Source of the DNA: Tipula vernalis | Lineage: Eukaryota > Arthropoda > Insecta > Diptera > Tipulidae | Direction of reading: 5' to 3' | DNA: 64,000 nucleotides | NCBI GenBank assembly: GCA_958295665.1 | Contig: OY282560.1 | Location: forward strand, 103,827,930 to 103,891,929 | In this document: piece by piece, positions 1 to 8,520 of the stretch | How positions within the stretch are numbered: position 1 is the stretch's first letter | How the letters are laid out: each line of letters starts with the position of its first letter | The notes under the pieces: generated by a model | What the model saw: only the letters and a program-made list of their open reading frames with translations | The model's database searches: none | What the model was told of the DNA's origin: nothing | Translations under genes and position numbers: made by a program

Positions 1-532
1 AAATAAAGCTCGTTTCTCAAGACCGACCTGTATTACTAGGAGGAAGACCTGGAAGACCCTTGATAAAGTAAGTAACATCTCGCCTATAAAGACAGAGGGG
101 CCGAAAAGTCATCGAACCAAAATCGGAAGGCCTTTCAATTGGCGTACTGCGAAAAAGAATCTGATCGCAACGGGAAAGTCCTAAGATTCCTAGGAGAATG
201 AAGCTACATGCTACCGCTATGAGGCCTTTCAATGAGATCCTCAAGGATCAGCTAGTTGGGAAGGGGCCTTAGCCACCACTTATCTGCAAGCCCTGCCAGA
301 AAATCCAGGACCTGCTCCAACTTGTCGGGATGTGGCTGGCACGACAAGCTGACTGCATGTGCAGAACAGAAATCTCTGCTGCTATATAAGAAGAGATTCC
401 CTGTAGGCCGAGAGTCAGGGTGTGTGTTCCGGAGCCAAAAGCTGGCTACAGGTCAGTCGTTATAATTTTAAACAGGAAGTCACTGACTGCACTGGCAAAA
501 ACTATGCGGTTTCAGTGCAGTCACATTCAAGG
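1..532. other. Unassigned sequence 5' of the LOA remnant
   Basis: No coding region here can be supported. The longest open stretch, on the minus strand at 17-244, has a hydrophobic run near its start but no recognisable family and no conserved motif. A TATA-like string (gctatataag) lies at about 381-390, and a fly-element 5' UTR or degenerate gag would fit the context. Because LOA-type coding similarity begins downstream in the same orientation, this may be the decayed 5' part of that element, but that is inference. Confidence 0.3.
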
Positions 533-732
533 TTTACATGAAGGACGCGGACAAGCCAGAGACGCCGAAGTCAAAGGAAGGCGCTACCACTGTGCTTGAA
601 AGCTCATCTGGGTGCCTTGGAGAAGCGGACAGCCAAACATCATCAAAGAAGCTCTAGAGGACTTCACATCAGGGACGTACTCTGATGGTACTGTGGTGGA
701 TGAAAGTTTAGAAGTTAGTTTTCCATCACCCT

Positions 733-1152
733 AAGGCAGCATCAGCTGCCCTCTTATTAAAAATTGGGTGAACTGAAGACCTGGATCTTGTGCTCAAGAC
801 TTCTCGTTATCTTCAGTTCGAAATGAACCCGGCATCTCCAAAACTTACAATCTACAGAAATAGGAGGAAATCCGACTGGGATACCTTTAAAACTATTCTG
901 GGTACAAAAACTACGCAAAAACTTGATGGCTTAGTGGACGAGCTGTCCAACGCTTTTAATGAAGCGATACTGGGCTCTAGTCCTCTTAGCTGGCCTAGGG
1001 GTAAATCTCGGCGACATTGGTGGTCCAAGGAGATTCAACAAACACGTCAAAAATGCAAGAGACTCTCTAAAAAATCAAGTAAAACAAGAGCCGCTGTAGA
1101 TTGGGACTTCTATAGGGAAGTCCTCAAAACGAAATATCGAAATATGGATTAA
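733..1152 (+). pseudogene. LOA ORF2 fragment: endonuclease start fused to EN-RT linker
   Basis: Reading from 733, the frame gives KAASAALLLKIG, a stop, then TEDLDLVL. That is the usual beginning of a LOA-type ORF2 apurinic/apyrimidinic-like endonuclease. It then jumps directly into TSRYLQFEM and IYRNRRKSDWDTFK, which belong to the end of the endonuclease and the linker before reverse transcriptase. About 200 residues of endonuclease are missing, including the catalytic centre, so an internal deletion near 793-800 is inferred. The linker continues with the conserved WW in RRHWWSKEIQQTRQK, an interdomain hallmark, and ends at a stop at 1,150. Confidence 0.7.
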
Positions 1153-1465
1153 GAAGTGCCAAGAACAGATCTTGGAGACAATACTGTGGAAAAATCAGGA
1201 CTATTCGGAGATGTCAAGGCTACCCAAAGTACTATCCACTGGCTCTTCCATACCAAATTATCTTCAATTTTCCCGGTTGTTCTGAGTCTGTGCCTACTAA
1301 GGCAGTAGGTATTATGGCAGGTAGCCTATTAGGTCACTAGACCTTAGACTTGATTGTATTATCCCTGCGGATATTCAACAAACTTCGAATCTAATCATGT
1401 CCTGGTTAGAATTAATTTTTTAAGGCAGCCTAGAACTATGTCACATTCCTAGCAAATGGAAGAAA

Positions 1466-1804
1466 GTGAAGCTTGTATGCATACCTAAGGTGGGAAAATG
1501 CTCACACTACAGTCCTAAAGACCGTAGACCGATTAGCTTGTCTTCCTTTCTCTTTAAAACACTGGAAAGACAAATAGAAGCTCATATCAGAGGCGTAATT
1601 ATGCCGGAAAAACTGTCACAATCTCAACATGCTCATTGCAAAAGAGACTGCATGATGCTTCATTCTTTTATATATTTCATTGAAACATCTTTCGAGTATA
1701 GAGACTACGCAATGGTAAAATTTTTGTATAAGGAAGGGTCTTTAATAACATATTTCCGGGGCTATACCTCGAGCCCTTTCCAAATGCTAAGAGGAGGGTC
1801 ATAA
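1466..1804 (+). pseudogene. LOA reverse transcriptase fragment (N-terminal half)
   Basis: The 112-residue frame contains KLVCIPKVGK followed by RRPISLSSFLFKTLERQIEAHI. This matches the fingers region of non-LTR reverse transcriptases (the RPISL block and the following helix). A decayed QHAHCKRDC then corresponds to the Q-H-A/G-F-R-x-G segment. The first catalytic aspartate block (F-L-D-I-x-G/x-A-F-D) is replaced by MVKFLYKEGSLI, so motif A is lost. The frame ends in a serine and glycine-rich run without the active-site aspartate pair. It is non-functional. Confidence 0.75.
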
Positions 1805-2480
1805 CTGCCAGTTTGGAGGAATCCTCTGACAAAAGATTTGTACGCAGATGCGCAAGGTGGCGTATTGTCCCCCTAACTCATGGAAAATGTCCTACGCATT
1901 TTTTTGTAAAAGGGCCAATGATTGTGGGTTGAATGAAAATCCACACAAAACTGAATTGGTTCTCTTCTCCAGGAAATATAAACTTCCTCAAATCGATTCT
2001 CCCACTTGAAATAATTTCAGCTTGACTTTCATGTATGAAGTGAACTTTCTGGATCTGGCTATACTCTTGCAAAAATGCCGTTGGGGACGGATGAGGGCTG
2101 GATCCCCGCATCGTACATTGCCTTTTCAACGCAGTAGTCAGACCCAATTTTTGTATGGGATAACAGTCTAGTGCCCTGCTATGGACAAAACTGCCAACCA
2201 AAAGCTGTTGATGAAAGTTCAGAGAACAGTCTTCCTATGAATTAGTGGTGCACTGAGGAATTGATCCACTCAGGCACTGGAGACCCTGCTATTTCTGACT
2301 TCGCTAGATATCTTGGGAAAACAATTGGCAGCTTGTACTGCCATACGACTGAAATCACCTCAATTTAATTCTGTAACTATGCAGTGCACTCATCTATATT
2401 GTGTAACAAAGGGATTCTTAAAATCATCGACTATACTGTCGCGCTACTATTTTTTACATAAAGTTCCGGATTATGATCCC
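1805..2480 (+). pseudogene. LOA reverse transcriptase, palm/thumb remnants in shifted frames
   Basis: No single frame is open, but recognisable pieces recur across frames. DLYADA at about 1,835 may be the decayed YADD box. At about 1,950 NPHKTELVLFSRKYKLP is the conserved block after the active site. At about 2,205-2,330 LMKVQRTVFL, ISGALRN, STQALETLLFLTSLDILGK and AIRLK form the C-terminal part of the reverse transcriptase up to the RNase H domain. At least three frame changes and several stops lie inside. Opposite-strand open stretches over this region are coincidental. Confidence 0.65.
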
Positions 2481-2527
2481 CTACAGAGATGACCGGTTGA
2501 TGGATGCAGTTCTGGAACCAGGAGTTA

Positions 2528-2824
2528 TGAACTTCTTCACTGATGGTTTCAAAAAGTGGTGGCAAAGTCGGGGCTGGGGTGGTTTGTGAGGAACTTCTGA
2601 TAAACCTCTTCTTTCATCTCCCCGACAGTCAGGCTGTCATTAAAGCACATCAATCACATTTCCTCATGTCGAAAGTAGTCCAGAACTGTTTCTCATATCT
2701 TGACGAGATGGCAGATCAGTGCAACATCTGTATTATATGGGTGCCAGGGCATTTAGGCTATAGAGCTGGCTCGACGTGGCCAATGTTAGATTTGGCGAGA
2801 TCCAAACAGCTTATCTCACTTTAG
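2528..2824 (+). pseudogene. LOA RNase H domain fragment
   Basis: An FFTDG at about 2,528-2,542 carries the first catalytic Asp of retroelement RNase H. One extra T directly after it shifts the frame, and the domain resumes from 2,543 as SKSGGKVGAGVVCEE with the strand-strand-helix pattern of RNase H. The later IIWVPGHLGYRAG (about 2,733-2,770) is the conserved W-V-P-G-H-x-G motif. The middle helix with the catalytic Glu and the final A-D-x-x-A-R segment are degraded. Within the LOA and I groups RNase H follows the reverse transcriptase, so position and content agree. Confidence 0.75.
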
Positions 2825-3016
2825 CGAAGTCAGGTCGGTATGGTGGTTGTTGCAGTGATCACAGAGCACTGTCTCATAGGTAGGCATGCGAGTTGACTTG
2901 GATTGTTGAAGAGACAGTACTTCATTTTCTTTGCACTTGTCCTCAACAGCACCAGTTTTGGGTCTAGGCTGGTCTTAGTGGACCGCTATGTTAACCTAAC
3001 CTAATCTAATCTTGAT
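2825..3016 (+). pseudogene. LOA C-terminal His/Cys segment and 3' tail
   Basis: Downstream of the RNase H stop, frames give EHCLIGRHA, then VEETVLHFLCTCPQQ. This is the region beyond RNase H in LOA-type ORF2 proteins, where spaced Cys/His residues precede a short 3' UTR. The coding remnant fades near 2,970, and the element ends with repeats of an AACCTAA/ATCTAATC type at about 2,993-3,012, a usual non-LTR 3' tail. No target-site duplication could be matched because the 5' end is not defined. Confidence 0.55.
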
Positions 3017-3440
3017 GAATGGAGGAAAAACGATTCATAGTGGCTTTAAACTTCCCGTTCCATTGTTCTACATTTCTATTTGAAGAACCAAATAATCGAT
3101 CAAACGTAGCAGAAACCAACGAAACCTATTTGATATTGTGTCCACTGTGACAAAACTTTAGACTCGGTAAAAACATTCAGCAGCTGTCTATTGATGATCT
3201 GTCAAAACGTATCATTCCCTCAATTATACACACGAGAACTCTCGAACTGAATGAACAAATCATCAAAAAAAAATCCAGGTTTTACACGGGACTATTACAG
3301 TTCCGACCCAATCATCACAGCGGATTCTAATGATGTAAACATTTATTTCATTGAATTTTTACGTGAAAAACGCGCACCACACTTTTGTTCTGAAACGAGG
3401 TGTAATAGTTTTGCTGAAAATCGACTCTGAATCATAGAAA
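3017..3440. other. Spacer with no recognised feature
   Basis: AT-rich sequence between the LOA tail and the palindromic element. No frame of note and no match to known family motifs were seen. An A run at about 3,265-3,273 is the only simple-sequence tract. Confidence 0.4.
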
Positions 3441-3718
3441 GATGATATTGTTTCCATTCCACGTATCGATATTGTACCGAGGGACACTAACTTATGGTAC
3501 ATATTGAAGTAAAAACAGTTCCCAATTGTATCGGCATTTGCAGCACCGACTAACTTATGAAAGTGATCAGCGACTCATTCAAATAAAATCCGGCTATTTC
3601 ATAATTTGACCTTGCGATTTGTTAATTCTTACTGCAAATACCGGTATAATTGGGAACTGTAGCGGTAGCTTAGCATCGCTTGATACAATATCGATAGGTG
3701 GAATAAAACAATATCACA
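3441..3718. repeat. Imperfect palindromic (foldback/MITE-like) element, 278 bp
   Basis: Two pairs of inverted arms are visible. The outer pair, about 37 bp, is 3,442-3,478 against 3,683-3,718, sharing GATATTGTTT..ATTCCAC and TATCGATATTGTA. The inner pair, 29 bp, is 3,515-3,543 against 3,632-3,660, sharing ACAGTTCCCAATT and CGGTATTTGCAG with a few mismatches. The central loop is about 88 bp. The arms are unequal (about 36 bp between outer and inner arms on the left, 22 on the right), so one side has an indel. No coding potential. This fits a non-autonomous foldback or MITE element, family unknown. Confidence 0.7.
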
Positions 3719-3835
3719 TTTAATCATGTTATGAGAGTTTTGGTGTTGTATAAACAGTGGCGGATTAAGAAAAATTCGTTGCCTAGAAAAAGTTTCGTTT
3801 TCGGGCCCGCTAAAGTAATTGGGAAATCTTGGCCC
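3719..3835. other. Spacer before the Gypsy remnant
   Basis: A short non-coding stretch. It contains cagtggcggattaag at about 3,756-3,770, a string resembling termini of some insect hAT elements, but no partner terminus was found, so no element is called. Confidence 0.3.
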
Positions 3836-3840
3836 TAGGC

Positions 3841-4330
3841 ATTCCCTCCGAATTAAGAGTTTCAGAATTAAAAAAGGAACTTGAGGAACGCAGTTTGTTC
3901 GCTGATGGTGGGAAAGCTACTTTACAAGCATGACTACGTGAGGCCATGGAGAACGAAGGGTTGGATGAGGAACGGATGCGGCAAAGGTGGAGAAGATAGG
4001 AGCTGAAACAAAACAATTGCGCGATACAAGTACCTTCTGGCACTTTCGATTTGTCGCAGTTAATGGCTGCTAAATAACAGAACAACAAGTGGAGAAAATT
4101 GAACAACCAATCCAGGAAATTGAAGATAGTCAAAAGAAACTGGACAACAAACTTCTCGAATTATCTACTAACATACATCAAGAAGTAGAGAAGTTGCAAA
4201 TGGAGATTCAACAGGTTGAATAAAAATTAGAAACGAAGGTTCAAAAGGTTGAAGAGAAATTTCAAACGGAGGTCCAGTAGGTTGAAGAGAAGTTTCAACG
4301 TCTCGAGAAAGAATTAACTGATGTCAAGGC
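3841..4330 (+). pseudogene. Gypsy gag, SAP-like motif and coiled coil
   Basis: From 3,841 the frame reads SELRVSELKKELEERSLF then GGKATLQA, a stop, and LREAMENEG. This is the helix-turn-helix pattern of a SAP-type DNA-binding motif (L-x-V-x-x-L-K-x-E-L, then G-x-K-A-x-L, then L-x-x-A). From about 4,075 to 4,330 another frame gives a strongly charged heptad-like stretch (VEKIEQPIQEIEDSQ, LQMEIQQVE, VEEKFQ repeated) consistent with a coiled coil. Three in-frame stops interrupt it. Some insect Gypsy Gags begin with a SAP-like module. The assignment here rests on pattern only. Confidence 0.6.
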
Positions 4331-4344
4331 AAGTGGTTCAGACC

Positions 4345-4855
4345 ATTCAAACAATCAAGTTAAAGCCACCAAACTTCGACAGAACAACATCCTTCGGCAT
4401 TTTGAAATTTCAATTTGAGACGGCGGCCAATCAAAATCATTAGAACGATGATCATCGTGTCGCAGCCTTAATAGTAGCTCTCAAAGGCGAAGCAGCAGAG
4501 ATTTTACAAACCATTCCGGTAGATCGGAAGTACGGCAGTGACCATAAGCGGGAAATCTATCTCATGGAACTGAAAAGTAACTACCAAATGGGAGTAGAAT
4601 CGCTACAGGAATTTTCATCTGCAATCGAGCGATTAGCGCATCTAACACATACAAGTACGTCGGTCGTTTACATGGAAACGCTTAAAATTGACGCATTCAT
4701 TGATGGTATTTGAGATTCAAAGACACGCAGGAAGGTGATGTTGTCACCTAAAGCCATCATCGCAGAAACCATCGCTTGTGTGTTGACGAATGAAACTGCA
4801 CAAGCCATCACCAAACCGTCATTGAAAGGATACGGGAGCAAATCGCACGATTGTC
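4345..4855 (+). pseudogene. Gypsy gag, capsid-like region
   Basis: The frame gives IKLKPPNFDRTTSFGILKFQF, then AALIVALKGEAAEILQTIP, LMELKSNYQMGVESLQEFSS, IERLAHLTH and LKIDAFIDGI, which is the helical retrotransposon capsid pattern. Compared with related Gags the part after ILQTIPVDRK jumps to YGSDHK, so about 14 residues appear deleted. Stops lie near 4,440 and at about 4,711. The downstream segment LSPKAIIAETIACVLTNETA is the usual C-terminal helix. The zinc-knuckle region that should follow is not found. Confidence 0.7.
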
Positions 4856-5066
4856 CGTAAAGATTTGATCTATGGAGGTATACAACCAGCTAATAGATTG
4901 AAGTTAGAAACGGTAACTGGAGAGTAGAGTGCATTAATAAACGGGAAAAAGATTGTGAAAATAAGGATCGAGCAAATGGCTTCTACAATCTAGCAGTGCA
5001 GGAGCAACTACCAGGCGAATTATTATTGATTATCGTGAGAAGCTGCCACCGAACTCGGAGACGATC
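4856..5066 (+). pseudogene. Gypsy region between capsid and RT connector (decayed)
   Basis: Expected to hold the zinc knuckle and protease. No C-x2-C-x4-H-x4-C box and no D-T/S-G protease triad could be found in any plus frame. The stretch is too short for both domains, so a deletion is inferred. Confidence 0.4.
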
Positions 5067-5297
5067 GTGTGGGGAAGATTGGAAGGAGGTTCTGGGTCAC
5101 CCAGGTTGTGGGTTCTCGAAGTTAACGAAAAGGAGAGCGGAGCCAAGGAAATTATTATCGGGAAAGCTTTAGTTAAACCAGACAACGTCTATAGAGTACC
5201 AATTACGACTATAAATCTCTCAGATAACACAAAAACTATTAAGAAAGGGACAATCATTAGAAAATGTGACGAGGTATCGATAACCGATGCACATTAA
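5067..5297 (+). pseudogene. Gypsy protease-RT connector fragment
   Basis: The 76-residue frame includes ESGAKEIIIGKALVKPDNVY, then RVPITTINLSDNTKTIKKGT and IIRKCDEV. This beta-rich segment lies between protease and reverse transcriptase in insect Gypsy Pol proteins. It overlaps the RT frame by 11 bases in a different phase, so a frameshift separates the two parts. Confidence 0.7.
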
Positions 5298-6095
5298 CTA
5301 CTCAAACGGTACAAACGAATTGATTTTGACGATTCGTCAACCACCCAGGAGGTTACCATTGGCAAAACAACAAGAAGACGTCGATAGGATGGTAATAGAT
5401 ACGCAGGCGGAAGGTGTAATCGAACCATCTAACAGTCCATGGAGCACACCGGTAGGGTTGGTCGAAAAGAAGGACGAAAGCATGAGATTCTGCGCTGATT
5501 ACCGAAAACTGAATGCTGTGACTAAAAGAGATAGCTAATCACTGCCAAGGATCGACGACACATTAGACACATTATCGGGTGCTTGAATATTTTTAATATT
5601 AGCGGTACAAAGCGGCTATTGGCAGGTGGAAGTCCATGAGGAATATCGCGAGAAAATGGCGTTCATTGTGGATAACGGACTTTGGCAATTTAATGTTATG
5701 ACGTTCGGTTTATTTAATGCCACTGCAGCTTTTGGACGATTAATATATTTGGACGACATCATTATTATGGGCAAGTATTTCGACGAGCATCTAAGGAACT
5801 TGGCAGAGGTTTTGGATCGGATAAAGGTTGCCGGATTAAAGTTAAGCCCAAAGAAGTGTAAGCTGTTCAGTAAGGAAGTAAAATATTTAGGTCATCTAGT
5901 AACGACTAATGGAATTCACACCGACGAAGAAAAAATCAACGCGAGCTTTCTAGGATTGTGCAGTTATTACAGACGATTCGTGCCGGGATTCGCCAACGTC
6001 GCCAAGAGTTTATATGAGTTAAGCAGGAAGAATTGGACATTCGAATGGAAGAATGACCAGGAAGAAGCATTCTTCCTTAAAGATTGCTCATGAAG
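5287..6095 (+). pseudogene. Gypsy reverse transcriptase, inactive
   Basis: One frame runs from 5,287 to 6,093 with two internal stops, at 5,536-5,538 and about 5,584. Visible blocks are [111 protein letters not shown] and FLGLCSYYRRFVPGFANVA. The YLDD aspartates remain, but motif A reads LAVQSGYW where the family has an Asp. About 20 residues are missing just before YLDD and about 15 before FLGLCSYY. The similarity ends in the first part of the RNase H connection. Confidence 0.85.
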
Positions 6096-6444
6096 ATGAT
6101 GATTACTCAAAAAATTGCCCCAAATTGTCGATGACTCGAAACTTCCATAACGACATTTTCCAATTTTGATTCAATCTAATATTGAATCATTTTCAATCAC
6201 TTTATTGAAGCCTATTAGATTCACCCTTTCTGGGGTTTATTTCCTAACTTCTGAATATATAAAATCTCCCTTATCTTATGGCCAAACATCCTTAGTTAAT
6301 GACTAAGAAAGTGTAGTCTCGCCAAAGTGTAGAAGTCAAAATCGCATCTGATCTGATAAACTTTCGTCACGAGAGCGATAATCTATAATAGCTACTAACT
6401 GACCGTTAAAACTGAAGTGAACCTCTTCACTTTGTGAGTATTAA
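6096..6444 (+). other. LTR-like non-coding stretch with TATA box
   Basis: Directly after the broken pol, a non-coding sequence carries tatataaaa at 6,256-6,264 and two copies of aaagtgtag at 6,308-6,316 and 6,324-6,332 some 50-70 bp downstream. This layout could be a 3' LTR joined to pol by an internal deletion. There is no second copy upstream to confirm an LTR, and no TG...CA ends could be fixed. It also lies where the last intron of the minus-strand G-alpha gene should begin, and no G-alpha C-terminal exon is seen here in any minus frame. Confidence 0.3.
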
Positions 6445-6450
6445 GCTTAC

Positions 6451-7746
6451 CTCAAATTTATATCGAATAAAACGTTTCGTCACATCAAGCTCACCCTCCC
6501 CACATCCATATCTCAAATCAAAATAGGCATAATCGACGAAATGATTCGACATTTTTCCCCCCAGCACCAGTTTTTCTTCGAGCTGATCAATTTTATTTAG
6601 AAACACAATAATATCTGAATTACGTAAATATCTATAAAAATAAAAGAAACGAAAATAATTTGACAATGCCAAATGTAAGAAATTTGGTGTGAATTGCTGT
6701 TTACTTGTTGTGCCATATCCTACGGAATAAATCCAATGAGTCAAAGAGACGGTTTTCTTTGGTAATTGGATCCAATTCATCGAATGTACTACACGCCACC
6801 ACAAATATGACAATTGATACACCTTCAAAAAATTGGACCCATTTTGTGCGTGTACTTCCACAAATATCGACAAACGTTAAATTGAATTTATATAAGGGAT
6901 CCTTTAAATTAAAAAAAAAAAGTTGTTTTGTATTTTTTTAGTTTTGTTTGGTTTATAAATAGTTTTTGGAATGTACTTACGTGTTCTTGTAATTTTATTT
7001 CATTCACGCCATGTGTTGTTGTTCCACTGTGCAAAATATCTTCATGCGTTGGTACATAATCAATGGCAAAAATAACATCTAACTGATCTAAAAAGCTTAA
7101 ATTAAATTTTTAATCAATATTTTGTGTTTTCCTATAAGATTTAATTTTATCTTACTATTTAGCGTTATCAATCAAAAGAAATTTGTAACGTTGCTTATGT
7201 AATTCTTGAATTCCTTTATCATACCACACCAATCGGATGTGTTCAACGTATTCTGTAGTTATTTTATTCGGAACATTGGGTCCAATTTCACGAATTTTCG
7301 TACTGCTTTTAAAAGCCAGCGGACCAATTTGAAAACCAAACTTATTCAAATTGGTTATCAGTGTATAAATAGCGGTATGCACGTTGTTATATATTTCAGC
7401 TTTTTTAGCTATTCGTTCGCTATATAGAGAGAGTAATGTGCATTAGATACAGTGAAATGCATAAAACAAAATCATACACAACACAAATATTTATCTACAA
7501 TACCTGTTTCAATGTACCTAGCTAGGCTACATACTATTTTTAGAAAACTTACTCAGTGCTAAAACCATTTAAATGAATAATTTTCATTTGTTTTAAGACT
7601 GTTGTCTTTCCCGATCCGGACGCACCCAAAAACAGTACTCGCACATTATTCTTTTTTAATTTCGATTCACGCTGTAATTCCTTATCAATTAATAGTGATT
7701 TCCGTTTGTTTGGATCTTTAACAGGTGTTTTACGGAAACAAAACAT
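6451..7746 (-). CDS. Galphaf: Divergent Gs-like G-protein alpha subunit (Galphaf type), 3' incomplete
   Basis: Five exons on the minus strand join in frame: 7746-7553, 7419-7156, 7095-6981, 6901-6705 and 6631-6451, 317 codons. All four introns (133, 60, 79, 73 bp) are GT-AG, and a further GTAAGC donor follows 6,451. The start MFCFRK was chosen because no in-frame ATG lies before the upstream stop. Its Cys3 sits where Gs proteins are palmitoylated. Visible motifs are the P-loop G41-[42 protein letters not shown] (residues 201-212) and FLNKID (267-272). Gs-like features dominate, and a fly paralogue this divergent fits Galphaf. The switch I Arg aligns with Gly177, and the switch II GGQ reads CGS207, so normal GTP hydrolysis is doubtful. 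The last exon, with the receptor-contacting C-terminus, is not in the window. It acts at the plasma membrane by family analogy. Confidence 0.8.
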
Positions 7747-8520
7747 TTTGTCCCAAAAATTACACAATTGAATATTGTTCCTTCCAGCTCGAGCGAAGGG
7801 AATTCACTGATTTGTGTTTGACGATGGCAATATAAAAAAAAACATTTCGAGATAAATTTGTATGTAGTGTTGCAGTTTATGTAAATAAAAAAAAACATAA
7901 AAAAAATACTCAATAGTTTCGGTACAACGTACAAGTAAGTGTCTTGCTATCGTTATCGTTTTAAGATTTGATAAATACGAGTAAAAACAAAATTACAAAT
8001 ATCTAATTGTGAAAGTGTTAAGCCAAATTAAATATTTCTCCTGCCATCTCGTAATTGGAATGTAAAACTACGGTTACGAAAAACTTTGACTATTGAATAG
8101 TAGCGCCATCTTAATAAAATATTATAAACTTTTAGCGTGTACACAATTTTTTTTAGTAGAGACGTTATCGGCTAAAACGGATAAATAAAAAAGTTATTTA
8201 AAGTGGTGATTATAAATTGTTTATTGGTTAAGGCCGATTTACATTAAAAGATTTTCGTGGATGCAGATGTTAAATTAAAAATTCGTTTTCTTTACACATA
8301 AAAAATAAATTTAAACAAAACTTGTCATAAACCAATACAAATGATTGGTTTTCTGGTTTATCTAACTTTACTATAGTTTATAATTCATGCATTGACGATT
8401 TTAAAGAAAAAAGATGAAACTCGACAATTTGCTGCGTTCCATTTGACGTAGCAACGTACAAATAAGTATTTGGGAGTAGATGGTAAATGGAACGCAGAAA
8501 ATTACTTGCGAAAATTATAT
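7747..8520. other. AT-rich 5' flank of the G-alpha gene
   Basis: This 774-bp stretch separates the G-alpha start codon from the satellite array and must hold the minus-strand 5' UTR and promoter unless a remote 5' exon exists. An in-frame stop (TGA) lies upstream of the chosen ATG with no other ATG between. Poly-A/T runs occur at about 7,832-7,840, 7,887-7,894 and 7,899-7,904. No clear TATA box or initiator could be assigned. The minus-strand open stretch at 7,689-7,934 overlaps exon 1 in another frame and has no family resemblance. Confidence 0.4.
8432..8497. repeat. Perfect 13-bp inverted repeat next to the array edge
   Basis: CTGCGTTCCATTT at 8,432-8,444 is repeated inverted as AAATGGAACGCAG at 8,485-8,497, with a 40-bp loop. 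It ends 23 bp before the first satellite monomer. It could be a small hairpin, a remnant of a transposon terminus, or chance. It is not part of the satellite unit. Confidence 0.6.

Larger units (their letters stand above)
533..3016 (+). mobile_element. Degenerate LOA-clade non-LTR retrotransposon
   Basis: Protein-level fragments appear in the order expected for LOA-clade (Jockey-group) elements: start of the endonuclease (KAASAALLLKIG at about 733), the linker before reverse transcriptase (residues around WWSKEIQQTRQK), reverse transcriptase (PISLSSFLFKTLERQIEAHI), a thumb-like segment (ISGALRN, ALETLLFLTSLDILGK), RNase H (IIWVPGHLG) and a C-terminal His/Cys segment (GHCLIGRHA, LHFLCTCP). The order and the presence of RNase H argue for LOA/I-type rather than Jockey proper. 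The 3' end carries an AACCTAACCTAATCTAATC-like tail at about 2,993-3,012. Numerous stops and frameshifts mean it is dead. The 5' boundary is a guess. Confidence 0.8.
3836..6095 (+). mobile_element. Ty3/Gypsy LTR-retrotransposon remnant
   Basis: Gag-like and pol-like pieces occur in canonical order on the plus strand: a SAP-like motif, a coiled coil, a capsid-like segment, the protease-to-RT connector, then reverse transcriptase. The zinc knuckle, the protease active site, RNase H and integrase are not detectable. The pol part stops in the RT-RNase H junction at about 6,095. Stops, frameshifts and short in-frame deletions show it is inactive. No 5' LTR was found. It lies opposite to the G-alpha gene and so probably inserted in that gene's last intron or 3' flank. 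Confidence 0.85.

Noticed and set aside
17..244. Minus-strand open frame with a signal-peptide-like hydrophobic start
   Set aside because: No recognisable domain, no splice context and no similarity to known proteins that I can name; it lies beside decayed retroelement sequence.
256..465. Plus-strand 69-codon open frame
   Set aside because: No motif or family resemblance; composition looks like random open sequence upstream of the LOA remnant.
1878..2201. Minus-strand 107-codon open frame
   Set aside because: Antisense shadow of the decayed LOA reverse transcriptase, which is recognisable on the plus strand.
3756..3800. Possible hAT terminus (cagtggcggattaag)
   Set aside because: No matching inverted end or 8-bp target duplication was found, so an element is not supported.
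3810..4133. Minus-strand 107-codon open frame
   Set aside because: Antisense to the Gypsy gag SAP-like and coiled-coil region; no independent support.
6705..6941. Plus-strand 78-codon open frame
   Set aside because: Antisense to G-alpha exon 4, which has splice sites and conserved motifs on the minus strand.
7206..7427. Plus-strand 73-codon open frame
   Set aside because: Antisense to G-alpha exon 2.
7689..7934. Minus-strand 81-codon open frame upstream of G-alpha
   Set aside because: Different phase from exon 1, low-complexity AT-driven composition and no family match.
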